A DNA stretch of 64,000 bases from an uncultured Pelagibacteraceae bacterium (GCA_902564385.1 CACFAT010000002.1:1-64000); one strand, 5' to 3'. Positions 29,993-37,664 are shown, numbered from the stretch's first letter. The notes: generated by a model from the letters alone, not told the origin. Made by a program: numbers and translations.

Positions 29993-30397
29993 ATGCTTTA
30001 TTTTGCTTACGGAAGTAATCTAAATCATTTTCAAATGAAAAGAAGATGCAAAGATTCCAAATTTATTAAAAAGATAAATTTAAAAGGATATACACTTAAT
30101 TTCAGAAGCAAGTATCGTGCAGCAGATATAGAAAAGAAAAATAATTCAATTGTACCTGGTGGATTGTACGAGATATCAAAAAGTGATGAAAAAAAACTTG
30201 ATATTTATGAGGATTATCCAATTCTTTATAAAAAAATGTATTTTAAGTATTACAACAATACTGTGATGACTTATATCATGCCTAAAAAAACAATTTTTAG
30301 ATATCCCACAGAAAGATATTTAAACGTTGTTAAGCAGGGCTATAAAGATTGTAAATTAGATAAAAAATATCTTAAAAAAGCATTAGTGAATTTTTAA
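29993..30397 (+). CDS. Gamma-glutamylcyclotransferase (AIG2-like) family
   Basis: MLYFAYGSNLNHFQMKRR, PGGLYEIS, LDIYEDYP. Confidence 0.8.
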   Translation: MLYFAYGSNLNHFQMKRRCKDSKFIKKINLKGYTLNFRSKYRAADIEKKNNSIVPGGLYEISKSDEKKLDIYEDYPILYKKMYFKYYNNTVMTYIMPKKTIFRYPTERYLNVVKQGYKDCKLDKKYLKKALVNF

Positions 30398-30400
30398 TTA

Positions 30401-31087
30401 ATGCTTTCAAAATCAAAAATATTTTTTAAAGGTATTGTTGCTGTTTTACCTCATATGTTATCAGTAATTCCTTTTGGAATTATAACCGGAGCTATTGGTA
30501 TTGAATTAGGTTTTGATCCAATTTTAGTTTATGCAACTTCCTTGATTATTTTTGGAGGCGCTTCACAGATAATATTTATGCAACTTTTGTCAGGTGGAGC
30601 TTCATCATTAGTAGCCATTACATCAGTTGGAGTAATAAACTCGAGACATTTATTATATGGAGCAGTTTTATCTGAGTATTTAGAAAAACTAAGCTTTATT
30701 AAAAAATTACTTATTTCTTATTTTATTGTAGACCAAGGGTTTGCAGAATCTAACAAGTACATTAAACAAAATAAAAATTTATCTAACCCACATTATTATG
30801 TTCTTGGTACAGGAATAACACTTTGGTTTTGTTGGCAGTTATCCACAATTAGTGGAATTATATTGGGATCATTTATTCCTGATGAATTGGGTTTAAAATT
30901 TGCGATCCCTCTTACTTTTTTAGCGATTATTGTAAATGACTTAAGAAAATTAGATCATGTTTTTGTGATGTTGGTATCTGGATTTGCATCATTAATTTTA
31001 TTTAATGCTCCATTTAAATCTTACATAATATTATCTCCTATAGTTGCTCTAATTGCTGCATTTATAATGTTGAGGTTTAAAAAATGA
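30401..31087 (+). CDS. azlC: AzlC family branched-chain amino acid exporter subunit
   Basis: LPHMLSVIPFGIITGAIGIELG, GGASQIIFMQLLSGGA, NSRHLLYGA. Confidence 0.88.
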   Translation: MLSKSKIFFKGIVAVLPHMLSVIPFGIITGAIGIELGFDPILVYATSLIIFGGASQIIFMQLLSGGASSLVAITSVGVINSRHLLYGAVLSEYLEKLSFIKKLLISYFIVDQGFAESNKYIKQNKNLSNPHYYVLGTGITLWFCWQLSTISGIILGSFIPDELGLKFAIPLTFLAIIVNDLRKLDHVFVMLVSGFASLILFNAPFKSYIILSPIVALIAAFIMLRFKK

Positions 31088-31401
31088 CCTGGTTTTCAAT
31101 TATAGTATCTGGAATTGTTACTTATTTCTCTAGAATGGCAATGGTAGCTTTAATTGATAGAGATATGCTAGGAACAAAAGTTAAAGAAGTTCTTAATTAT
31201 GTTCCAGCAGCTGTATTTCCGGCAATAATATTTCCTGGTGTTTTTTTTACTGATTTTGGTTTGTTAGTAGAAATCACAGATCCAAAAATTTATGGTGCAA
31301 TTGTTGCTTTAGTTGTTGGATTTTACTCAAGGAGTGTAATCGCTACTATTGTTTCAGGATTATTATCTTATTGGTTTATTATTTTTTTCTTATTAAGATA
31401 G
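31084..31401 (+). CDS. azlD: AzlD family membrane protein
   Basis: Small 3-4 TM protein, VLNYVPAAVFPAIIFP; overlaps azlC. Confidence 0.85.
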   Translation: MTWFSIIVSGIVTYFSRMAMVALIDRDMLGTKVKEVLNYVPAAVFPAIIFPGVFFTDFGLLVEITDPKIYGAIVALVVGFYSRSVIATIVSGLLSYWFIIFFLLR

Positions 31402-31405
31402 ATCT

Positions 31406-32698
31406 GTGTATTTATATACTAAACTTCAAAATTTAAAAAAACCAATTAGAGTTGCTTTTGTTGGCTGTGGGAAATTTGTTTCAATGTTTCTCGCTCAATA
31501 TAATCAATTAAACAAAATCATTATAGATTCAATCATAGAACTTGATATTGAGAGAGCAAAAAAAAATTGTTTAAATAGTGGATTATCCAGCGAAACTATA
31601 CAAAATATTAATTTTGCAGATAATTTAGACAAAGTTTTTAACAGAGAAATTGATGTTTTTATTGAAGCTACAGGCAACCCTATAGCAGGCACATTACATG
31701 CAAAGAAAATCATAGAAAGCAAAAAGCATGTAATAATGGTTAATGTTGAAGCGGATGTTTTATGCGGAAAGTATTTGTCTGATTTAGCAAAAAAAAATAA
31801 TGTGATCTGTTCAATGGCTTATGGTGATCAACCATCATTAATATTAGAACAAATTGAATGGGCAAAATTAAATGGTTTTGAAGTTATATGTGCGGGCAAA
31901 GGAACAAAATATCATCCATCATTTGAGTATTCGACACCAGAAACTGTTTGGGGACATTATGGTTTAACTAAAGAAAGAGCTGAAAATGAATCTGGGATGA
32001 ATCCTAAAATGTTTAATAGTTTTTTATGTGGGGATAAATCATCAATAGAAATGTGTGCTGTTAGTAATGCTACAGACTTAAAATGCCCAAATAGTGGATT
32101 AACATATCCTCCAATTGGAGTTTATGACATTGCCAAAAAATTAATTCCAAAGTCTGAAGGTGGTCTATTAGACCACTCTGGTCAAGTTGAAGTTATCTCA
32201 AGCATTGATTTAGATAAAAAAGATATACCCAATGATCTTAGATGGGGAGTGTATATTGTTATTAAAGCTCAAAATGAGTATGTGAAAAACTGTTTTAAAG
32301 ACTATGGAATGGTAACAGATTCTTCCGGAAGTTATTCAGCTATTTGGAGGCCTTATCATTATATTGGATTAGAATTAGCTCAATCAATTTATTCTATTGT
32401 GCTTGATAATAAAGCAACCGGTCATACAAAAAATTTTAATGCTGAAATAGCTAGTGTCGCAAAAAAAGATTTAAAAGCTGGGCAAAAACTTGATGGAGAA
32501 GGGGGTTATTGTGCCAGGGGTAGGTTGATTTCATCCAAAAGATCTAAACAAGAAAGAATTTTACCTATGGGATATACTGATAATGCAATCTTAAAGAATG
32601 ATATAATGAAAGATCAATTTATAAGATTAGACGATGTTGAGGTAAATTTACAAAAAGAAATAATTGAAGCTAGAGAATATCAATACAATTTAATATAG
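31406..32698 (+). CDS. Homoserine dehydrogenase-like NAD(P) oxidoreductase with C-terminal SAF domain (GTG start)
   Basis: Rossmann VAFVGCGKFVSMFLAQ; C-terminal AKKDLKAGQKLDGEGGYCARG SAF-like. Confidence 0.75.
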   Translation: MYLYTKLQNLKKPIRVAFVGCGKFVSMFLAQYNQLNKIIIDSIIELDIERAKKNCLNSGLSSETIQNINFADNLDKVFNREIDVFIEATGNPIAGTLHAKKIIESKKHVIMVNVEADVLCGKYLSDLAKKNNVICSMAYGDQPSLILEQIEWAKLNGFEVICAGKGTKYHPSFEYSTPETVWGHYGLTKERAENESGMNPKMFNSFLCGDKSSIEMCAVSNATDLKCPNSGLTYPPIGVYDIAKKLIPKSEGGLLDHSGQVEVISSIDLDKKDIPNDLRWGVYIVIKAQNEYVKNCFKDYGMVTDSSGSYSAIWRPYHYIGLELAQSIYSIVLDNKATGHTKNFNAEIASVAKKDLKAGQKLDGEGGYCARGRLISSKRSKQERILPMGYTDNAILKNDIMKDQFIRLDDVEVNLQKEIIEAREYQYNLI

Positions 32699-32726
32699 TT
32701 GAGATATAAATTTTAATATATATAAC
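32699..32726 (+). promoter_or_regulatory. Putative sigma70 promoter of the original tRNA-Leu
   Basis: TTGAGA(32699-32704)-16 bp-TATAAC(32721-32726), 16 bp upstream of the tRNA fragment. Confidence 0.6.
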
Positions 32727-32742
32727 GATGTACTTTATAAAA

Positions 32743-32782
32743 GCCCTCGTGGTGAAATTGGTAGACACAAAGGACTTAAAAT
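32743..32782 (+). repeat. Truncated tRNA-Leu 5' half (left junction), direct repeat of 35952-35991
   Basis: GCCCTCGTGGTGAAATTGGTAGACACAAAGGACTTAAAAT, 40/40 identical; no tRNA 3' half follows. Confidence 0.97.
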
Positions 32783-32805
32783 AGTTTGAGTTGAGAAATT
32801 TCAGA

Positions 32806-32830
32806 GTCTCTAATAGTCTCTAATAGTCTT
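32806..32830 (+). repeat. 10 bp tandem repeat (TCTCTAATAG x2 plus partial)
   Basis: agTCTCTAATAGTCTCTAATAGTCTTAAT. Confidence 0.8.
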
Positions 32831-32904
32831 AATCCCTTAAAATCCTATATGTTTTTAAATCATTGTATTATTTTTATTGGGATATCTTACTAATTAATTT
32901 TCAG

Positions 32905-32926
32905 ATTCTCGGAACATTCTCGGAAC
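32905..32926 (+). repeat. Perfect 11 bp tandem repeat, candidate arm-type binding site (left)
   Basis: ATTCTCGGAAC ATTCTCGGAAC, followed by TAGGGAGATAAA. Confidence 0.8.
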
Positions 32927-32953
32927 TAGGGAGATAAAATGATATGATAATTT

Positions 32954-33127
32954 ATGAAAAAAATTTGGTATAGCAATAAATATGGTTGGGTTTTTCCAGG
33001 CAAGTATTGGATATTTGGTATCTTAGGAATTACAGGAATATTTTATTTTGAGAGCACAATCGTCAGAATTATTTTAGGATTATGGGTTTTGGGTTGTGTG
33101 ATTGGTTTAATTTTTGGTGATAAATGA
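32954..33127 (+). CDS. 57 aa membrane protein absent from the supplied ORF track
   Basis: MKKIWYSNKYGWVFPGKYWIFGILGITGIFYFESTIVRIILGLWVLGCVIGLIFGDK*; ATGA overlap with next ORF. Confidence 0.65.
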   Translation: MKKIWYSNKYGWVFPGKYWIFGILGITGIFYFESTIVRIILGLWVLGCVIGLIFGDK

Positions 33128-33366
33128 ATAAAGAAAATAAATCAAAAAAAAAATATAGTTTAGAATTACAAATTACTTTTTTAATATGTATTTGTTTATA
33201 TTTTTATATTATTTTTTTTGTTTCATACGAATATATATCAATAAAAACTGGTATTTGTGAAAGCTGCTCAGGTCCACTTAGATTAATAAATGATCCATTA
33301 CCAAGCGTTATATGGGTGTTTGTCACAATTTTAACTGCAATCATTTTATCTAAAATTTTTAAATAA
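33124..33366 (+). CDS. Small two-TM protein of unknown function
   Basis: 80 aa, two hydrophobic segments with a CESC motif between them. Confidence 0.65.
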   Translation: MNKENKSKKKYSLELQITFLICICLYFYIIFFVSYEYISIKTGICESCSGPLRLINDPLPSVIWVFVTILTAIILSKIFK

Positions 33367-33378
33367 TAATTATGAATA

Positions 33379-33999
33379 ATGAATAAAAACTTCAATCTTA
33401 ATCAATTAATAGAAAAACTAAAAAGTATTGATATTTCCAAACATCACTCAATTGGTTTAGTTTTAAATGAATTAAATGGTGAAGAATTGATAGGAACTCC
33501 TTTTTATAAAGAAGATCCATTTCATTTAGAACCAATTACAAATGACATAGTTATGCAATTTAAAATGCTTGATAGAAATCTAAACTATGAAACCATATTT
33601 AGAGCTGAGCAAGAAATAGGCAAGGATTGGGCCCTTGAATACGGATTGTTATCATCAAAGAAATGTGATGATTTATTTTTAATTTGTCTACAAAGTATTG
33701 GTAGGGATTATACAGATACAATATTAAAAAAATATAAATTAAGTGACGATACCTTAAAGTTAAAAATTACCACTTTTATACTCAAACATTATGAAACAGA
33801 ATCTTATGCAAAATATAACTACAGCAAGGACGTTTATTTAAGTAAGGGATACAACTGGGATTTAGACCGGTTATTTGAATTTCTAAAAAAGATTTTAGAT
33901 ATAAAAAAAAAGACCTTCCCCGATGAAAATATTTCGGTATGGAGGCATAAAGAAAATCAAAAAAAATTAACTTATGAAAAAATTAAATATTTTAGCTAA
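33379..33999 (+). CDS. Uncharacterised 206 aa protein
   Basis: Long island ORF; TAATG junction with next gene; no recognised motif. Confidence 0.75.
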   Translation: MNKNFNLNQLIEKLKSIDISKHHSIGLVLNELNGEELIGTPFYKEDPFHLEPITNDIVMQFKMLDRNLNYETIFRAEQEIGKDWALEYGLLSSKKCDDLFLICLQSIGRDYTDTILKKYKLSDDTLKLKITTFILKHYETESYAKYNYSKDVYLSKGYNWDLDRLFEFLKKILDIKKKTFPDENISVWRHKENQKKLTYEKIKYFS

Positions 34000-35324
34000 T
34001 GGAAAAAAATAAATTCATTAAAAGCAAAAAAGAATTAAATTTGTTGGTTAAGAGCGCAAAAAATGGAAAAGCCAAATCTCAACATGAATTAGCATTTTAT
34101 TATTATACAGGTAACAATTTTAAACAAAATAAATCTGAAGCTTTTAAATGGTGGAATTTAGCATCTAAAAAAGATTTTGCTAAAGCACATTTTAATTTGG
34201 CAATGATGTATTTTAATGGTGATGGGATAAAAAAAAATATCAAAAAAAGCTATGAATATGCAAATTTAAGTATAAAGAAAAAACACCCATGGCAATCTGC
34301 TAGCTATTTCTTTCTAGCAAAAAATTTTTATATAGATGGACTTTTAAATAAAAAAAATTTTTCAAAAAGTTTGAAATATTTAATTATTGCATCAGAACTT
34401 GGTTATTTAAGTGCTGATTATTATTTAGGCATGATTTATCGAGGCGAAATGCATACAGGTAATTTAAATCAAAAAAGAGATAATAGATTATCTTTTATGT
34501 ATTATAAGAGAGCAGCAGATAAAAAATTTGTACCAGCAATATTTGAAGTTGTATCAATGTTAATAAATGGAGAGGGTACAAAAAAAAATCTTAAAAAAGC
34601 ATATACTTATTACAAGAAGATAAAAAATATTAACTCTAATGAATTACTTGAAAACTTATCCGTTAGACCAAGGGCAAGAAAAAATTTATTAAAATCGATA
34701 GATAAATTACGTAAACTTTTCGAAAAATCAGAAACAAAAAAGAAGCAGAAAATTAAATTTGATAAAAAATTACAGGATTTTATTAATAAAAATCTTTTAA
34801 TAACTTTTTCAAATGGATGTAAGTTTACAGGTATGACAAAAAAAGACCCGAAGGATAAAAAGAAATTAATTCCACACGGCTTAGGTTATGCAATATGGCC
34901 TGATGGTGCTAGTTATAAAGGTCAGTACAAAAATGGTACTTTTGATGGTTGGGGTCATTATGTTTCACCTGGTTCACATGAATATATTGGTGTATGGAAA
35001 AAAGGATTTTTCTCGAATGGTCAAATGAAAAAAGAAAATGGTGAAAACTATAATGGTGAATTTAAGATGAGTAGAATGCATGGCAAAGGAAAGATGAATT
35101 TTTCAGGTAATTATACTTATGAAGGTCACTGGAAAGATGGAGACGCGCATGGAAAAGGAAAATTAACTTATCTAAAAAAATTTGAACAACACGAAAAAGG
35201 TAAAGTGATGGAGGGTAATTTTTATAAGGGCAGATGGCACGGTAATTTTAGGATTTCTTATTCAAATGGAGAAACTAATAAAGTGAAATATAACATGGGT
35301 AATTTTGTTAAAAAATTAAAATAA
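33999..35324 (+). CDS. Sel1-like repeat plus MORN repeat fusion protein
   Basis: AKAHFNLAMMYFNGDGIKKNIKKSYEYA (Sel1); YKGQYKNGTFDGWGHY, YNGEFKMSRMHGKGKMNF, YEGHWKDGDAHGKGKL (MORN). Confidence 0.85.
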   Translation: MEKNKFIKSKKELNLLVKSAKNGKAKSQHELAFYYYTGNNFKQNKSEAFKWWNLASKKDFAKAHFNLAMMYFNGDGIKKNIKKSYEYANLSIKKKHPWQSASYFFLAKNFYIDGLLNKKNFSKSLKYLIIASELGYLSADYYLGMIYRGEMHTGNLNQKRDNRLSFMYYKRAADKKFVPAIFEVVSMLINGEGTKKNLKKAYTYYKKIKNINSNELLENLSVRPRARKNLLKSIDKLRKLFEKSETKKKQKIKFDKKLQDFINKNLLITFSNGCKFTGMTKKDPKDKKKLIPHGLGYAIWPDGASYKGQYKNGTFDGWGHYVSPGSHEYIGVWKKGFFSNGQMKKENGENYNGEFKMSRMHGKGKMNFSGNYTYEGHWKDGDAHGKGKLTYLKKFEQHEKGKVMEGNFYKGRWHGNFRISYSNGETNKVKYNMGNFVKKLK

Positions 35325-35325
35325 T

Positions 35326-35514
35326 ATGTCAAAAAAAAAAGTAAAAAAATCAAGTAGTTCTATAATTATACCAGCAATAATTGGAGGTCTAATATTATGG
35401 TTTGTCATTAACTCTTATAATAACAATTCAGTTCAATCAAAACAAAATGATAAATTGAAAAGATTTAATGAGGGAGACAAAATTTTAAAAAATTTAATGA
35501 ATAAAAATGAATAA
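35326..35514 (+). CDS. Small single-TM protein
   Basis: 62 aa; SSSIIIPAIIGGLILWFVINSYNN; 1 nt after preceding stop. Confidence 0.55.
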   Translation: MSKKKVKKSSSSIIIPAIIGGLILWFVINSYNNNSVQSKQNDKLKRFNEGDKILKNLMNKNE

Positions 35515-35535
35515 AATTAATGATATTTAATTTAA

Positions 35536-35820
35536 ATGCCAATCAAATTACGTAAATGTAAAGCTTGCGGTAAAAAAGGAATTAAATTTGCATCAGATGG
35601 ATGTAAATATTGTGGTGCATCTTGGAATTATGTTCCTAAAAAAAATTCCTTAAACATAGATTTTAGTAGTCTAGATACAATTTTATATTATTTTCTTATG
35701 TTGATACTAGTATTAATTTTTTTTGTATTAATCTCATTAAATTTTGGTGCTGCAATATTTTATGTTTTGATTGTCGGAGCCATCTATCTTGCTATTAAAA
35801 CTGAGGGTTTTTCTAAATAG
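35536..35820 (+). CDS. Zinc-ribbon plus two-TM small protein
   Basis: CKACGKKGIKFASDGCKYCG followed by two hydrophobic segments. Confidence 0.65.
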   Translation: MPIKLRKCKACGKKGIKFASDGCKYCGASWNYVPKKNSLNIDFSSLDTILYYFLMLILVLIFFVLISLNFGAAIFYVLIVGAIYLAIKTEGFSK

Positions 35821-35849
35821 AAATTCAATAAAAGGATAAAAAAGGATAA

Positions 35850-35867
35850 CTCGGAACAAACTCGGAA
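35850..35867 (+). repeat. 11 bp-period repeat, right-end counterpart of 32905-32926
   Basis: CTCGGAACAAACTCGGAA followed by ACAGAGAGATAAA. Confidence 0.7.
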
Positions 35868-35951
35868 ACAGAGAGATAAATTAAAAAAATTTTACTTATT
35901 ACTCTTGTTGAATTATAAATATTAGCATAAACACTCATGAAAATAACTCAT

Positions 35952-36037
35952 GCCCTCGTGGTGAAATTGGTAGACACAAAGGACTTAAAATCCTTGCCCT
36001 TTTGGGAGTGCCAGTTCGAGTCTGGCCGAGGGCACCA
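35952..36037 (+). tRNA. tRNA-Leu(UAA), CCA encoded
   Basis: GCCCTCG/CGAGGGC acceptor; anticodon loop CTTAAAA; variable arm GCCCTTTTGGGAG; TTCGAGT T-loop. Confidence 0.97.
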
Positions 36038-36040
36038 CTA

Positions 36041-36811
36041 ATGGTTAATCCGTTTGTAGTTTCAGACAAAAATTCCAGTTCATTTAAAATTAAAAATGCA
36101 GTCTTAAAAAGAATAAAGGCATATCCTTTGTCAAAATCTAATTTGATAATTGTGATAGGTGGTGATGGTTTTATGCTCGAGACATTAAAAAAATATAATA
36201 AATACAAAAAACCTTTTTATGGAATAAATTCAGGAAACTATGGTTTCCTTATGAATAAATTTTCCGAAAAAACAAATTATAAAAATTTAAACAAAGGGAG
36301 ATTAGTTACAATTTCACCATTAGAGATGAGAGTAAAAAATAAATCAAACATCTCCAAAAGGTGTATAGCAATAAATGAAATTTCAGTCCTTAGACAAAGT
36401 AGACAAACAGCATCATTAGCTATTTCAAATGGAAAAAAACAAATTATAAAACAGTTAATTTCTGATGGTGTCTTAGTATCAACTCCAGCTGGTAGTACAG
36501 CTTATAACCTTTCTGTTTATGGACCTATTCTCAGCATAGATTCCAATAAGTTATCAATAAGTCCAATAAGTGCTTTTAGACCAAGAAGATGGAAAGGAAA
36601 AATAGTTAGTGATAAATCTAAAATCACAATTAAGAATTTAAATCACATTAAGAGACCTATAAGTGCTGTTGCTGATAATTTTGAAGTAAGGAATGCAAAA
36701 TTAATATCAATTAAAACTAATAAAAAAATAAAATTTAACTTAATATTTGATAAAAATAGAAGTCTTCAAAAAAAAATTAAAATTGAACAGTTAAGAAACG
36801 AGATAAATTAA
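36041..36811 (+). CDS. nadK: NAD kinase; start at ATG 36041, not the ORF-track start inside tRNA-Leu
   Basis: IIVIGGDGFMLETLKKY, INSGNYGFLMN, LVSTPAGSTAYNLS, FRPRRWKG. Confidence 0.9.
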   Translation: MVNPFVVSDKNSSSFKIKNAVLKRIKAYPLSKSNLIIVIGGDGFMLETLKKYNKYKKPFYGINSGNYGFLMNKFSEKTNYKNLNKGRLVTISPLEMRVKNKSNISKRCIAINEISVLRQSRQTASLAISNGKKQIIKQLISDGVLVSTPAGSTAYNLSVYGPILSIDSNKLSISPISAFRPRRWKGKIVSDKSKITIKNLNHIKRPISAVADNFEVRNAKLISIKTNKKIKFNLIFDKNRSLQKKIKIEQLRNEIN

Positions 36812-36887
36812 TGGTGCCCCCGCACGGACTCGAACCGCGGACCTATTGATTACAAATCAATTGCTCTACCAGCTGAGCTACAAGGGC
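36812..36887 (-). tRNA. tRNA-Thr(UGU), CCA encoded
   Basis: Reverse strand GCCCTTGTAGCTCAGCTGGTAGAGCAATTGATTTGTAATCAAT...GGGGGCACCA. Confidence 0.96.
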
Positions 36888-36896
36888 ACGTAGAGT

Positions 36897-36924
36897 TTTG
36901 TATTACGAATTTTAAGATTATCAA
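36897..36924 (-). promoter_or_regulatory. Putative promoter of tRNA-Thr
   Basis: Minus strand TTGATA-16 bp-TACAAA. Confidence 0.55.
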
Positions 36925-37664
36925 GTTTTATTTTTGTATTGATTTATATGATGAAAAACTATAGCTGCACTATTTGATATATTTAAACTCTCAATATTTT
37001 TATTAATATCTATTTTTACTGAAAAATCTGTATATTTTTTAGTATGCTCTCTCATACCAAATCCTTCCGATCCAAAAAGTAAAACATTATTTCCTTCCCA
37101 TTTGATATCATTAAATTTTTTATTGCTTTTTGCATCAAAACCATAAATCCAAAAATTTTTTTCTCTTAAAAATTTAAGAGTGGTATTTATATTAGATACT
37201 TCAAATATATTTATATATTCCATGCATCCACTTGCAGACTTGTACATAAGTTTACTCTCAGATGGAAAATGTCTTTCTTTAATGATTATTCCATCTATAT
37301 CAAATGATGCAGCGCTTCTAATTAATGATCCTATATTTCTTGGATCTGTGACTTCATCTAAGCATGCGATAGTTAAATCTTTTTTAGTTTTAATAAATTC
37401 TTTTAAATTATTTTTTTCAAAATGCTCAATTTCAGCAACATATCCTTGATGGGTAATTCCATCTTTTGAACAGTACTTATCTAGTTCTCTTCTAGTTTTA
37501 TAATAAATTTTTAAATCTTTCAGAAGATTTTTTCTTGAACTAACTCTATGTATATTTTTTTTACTTTCTTCAGTTAGAAAAATTTTTAGAACTTTCCTTT
37601 CGGGATTTTTTAATGCTTCTATAACCGCATGTTTTCCAACTATAAAAAAGGATGACTTGCTCAT
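36921..37664 (-). CDS. TrmH/RlmB-type 2'-O-ribose RNA methyltransferase (internal ATG start at 37664 preferred)
   Basis: FFIVGKHAVIEALKNPERKV, LDEVTDPRNIGSLIRSA, LLFGSEGFGM, LNISNSAAIVFH. Confidence 0.88.
   Translation of the reverse strand: MSKSSFFIVGKHAVIEALKNPERKVLKIFLTEESKKNIHRVSSRKNLLKDLKIYYKTRRELDKYCSKDGITHQGYVAEIEHFEKNNLKEFIKTKKDLTIACLDEVTDPRNIGSLIRSAASFDIDGIIIKERHFPSESKLMYKSASGCMEYINIFEVSNINTTLKFLREKNFWIYGFDAKSNKKFNDIKWEGNNVLLFGSEGFGMREHTKKYTDFSVKIDINKNIESLNISNSAAIVFHHINQYKNKT

Larger units (their letters stand above)
32743..35951. mobile_element. Integrase-less genomic island inserted in tRNA-Leu(UAA)
   Basis: 40 bp tRNA direct repeats bound about 3.2 kb of unusual small genes; short repeats near both ends; no integrase ORF. 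Confidence 0.85.

Noticed and set aside
32743-32782. Functional second tRNA-Leu gene
   Set aside because: Sequence diverges 1 nt into the 3' anticodon stem; no T-arm or 3' acceptor strand follows.
32806-32926. CRISPR array
   Set aside because: Only two adjacent 10-11 bp copies, no spacers and no cas genes.
36002-36040. Upstream extension of nadK in the ORF track
   Set aside because: These codons lie inside tRNA-Leu; homology to the NAD kinase N-terminus begins at ATG 36041.
35935-36207. Minus-strand 90 aa ORF in track (GALGQTRTGTPKRARILSPLCLPISPRGHELFS)
   Set aside because: Translates the reverse complement of tRNA-Leu and the nadK 5' end; a typical spurious tRNA-derived ORF.
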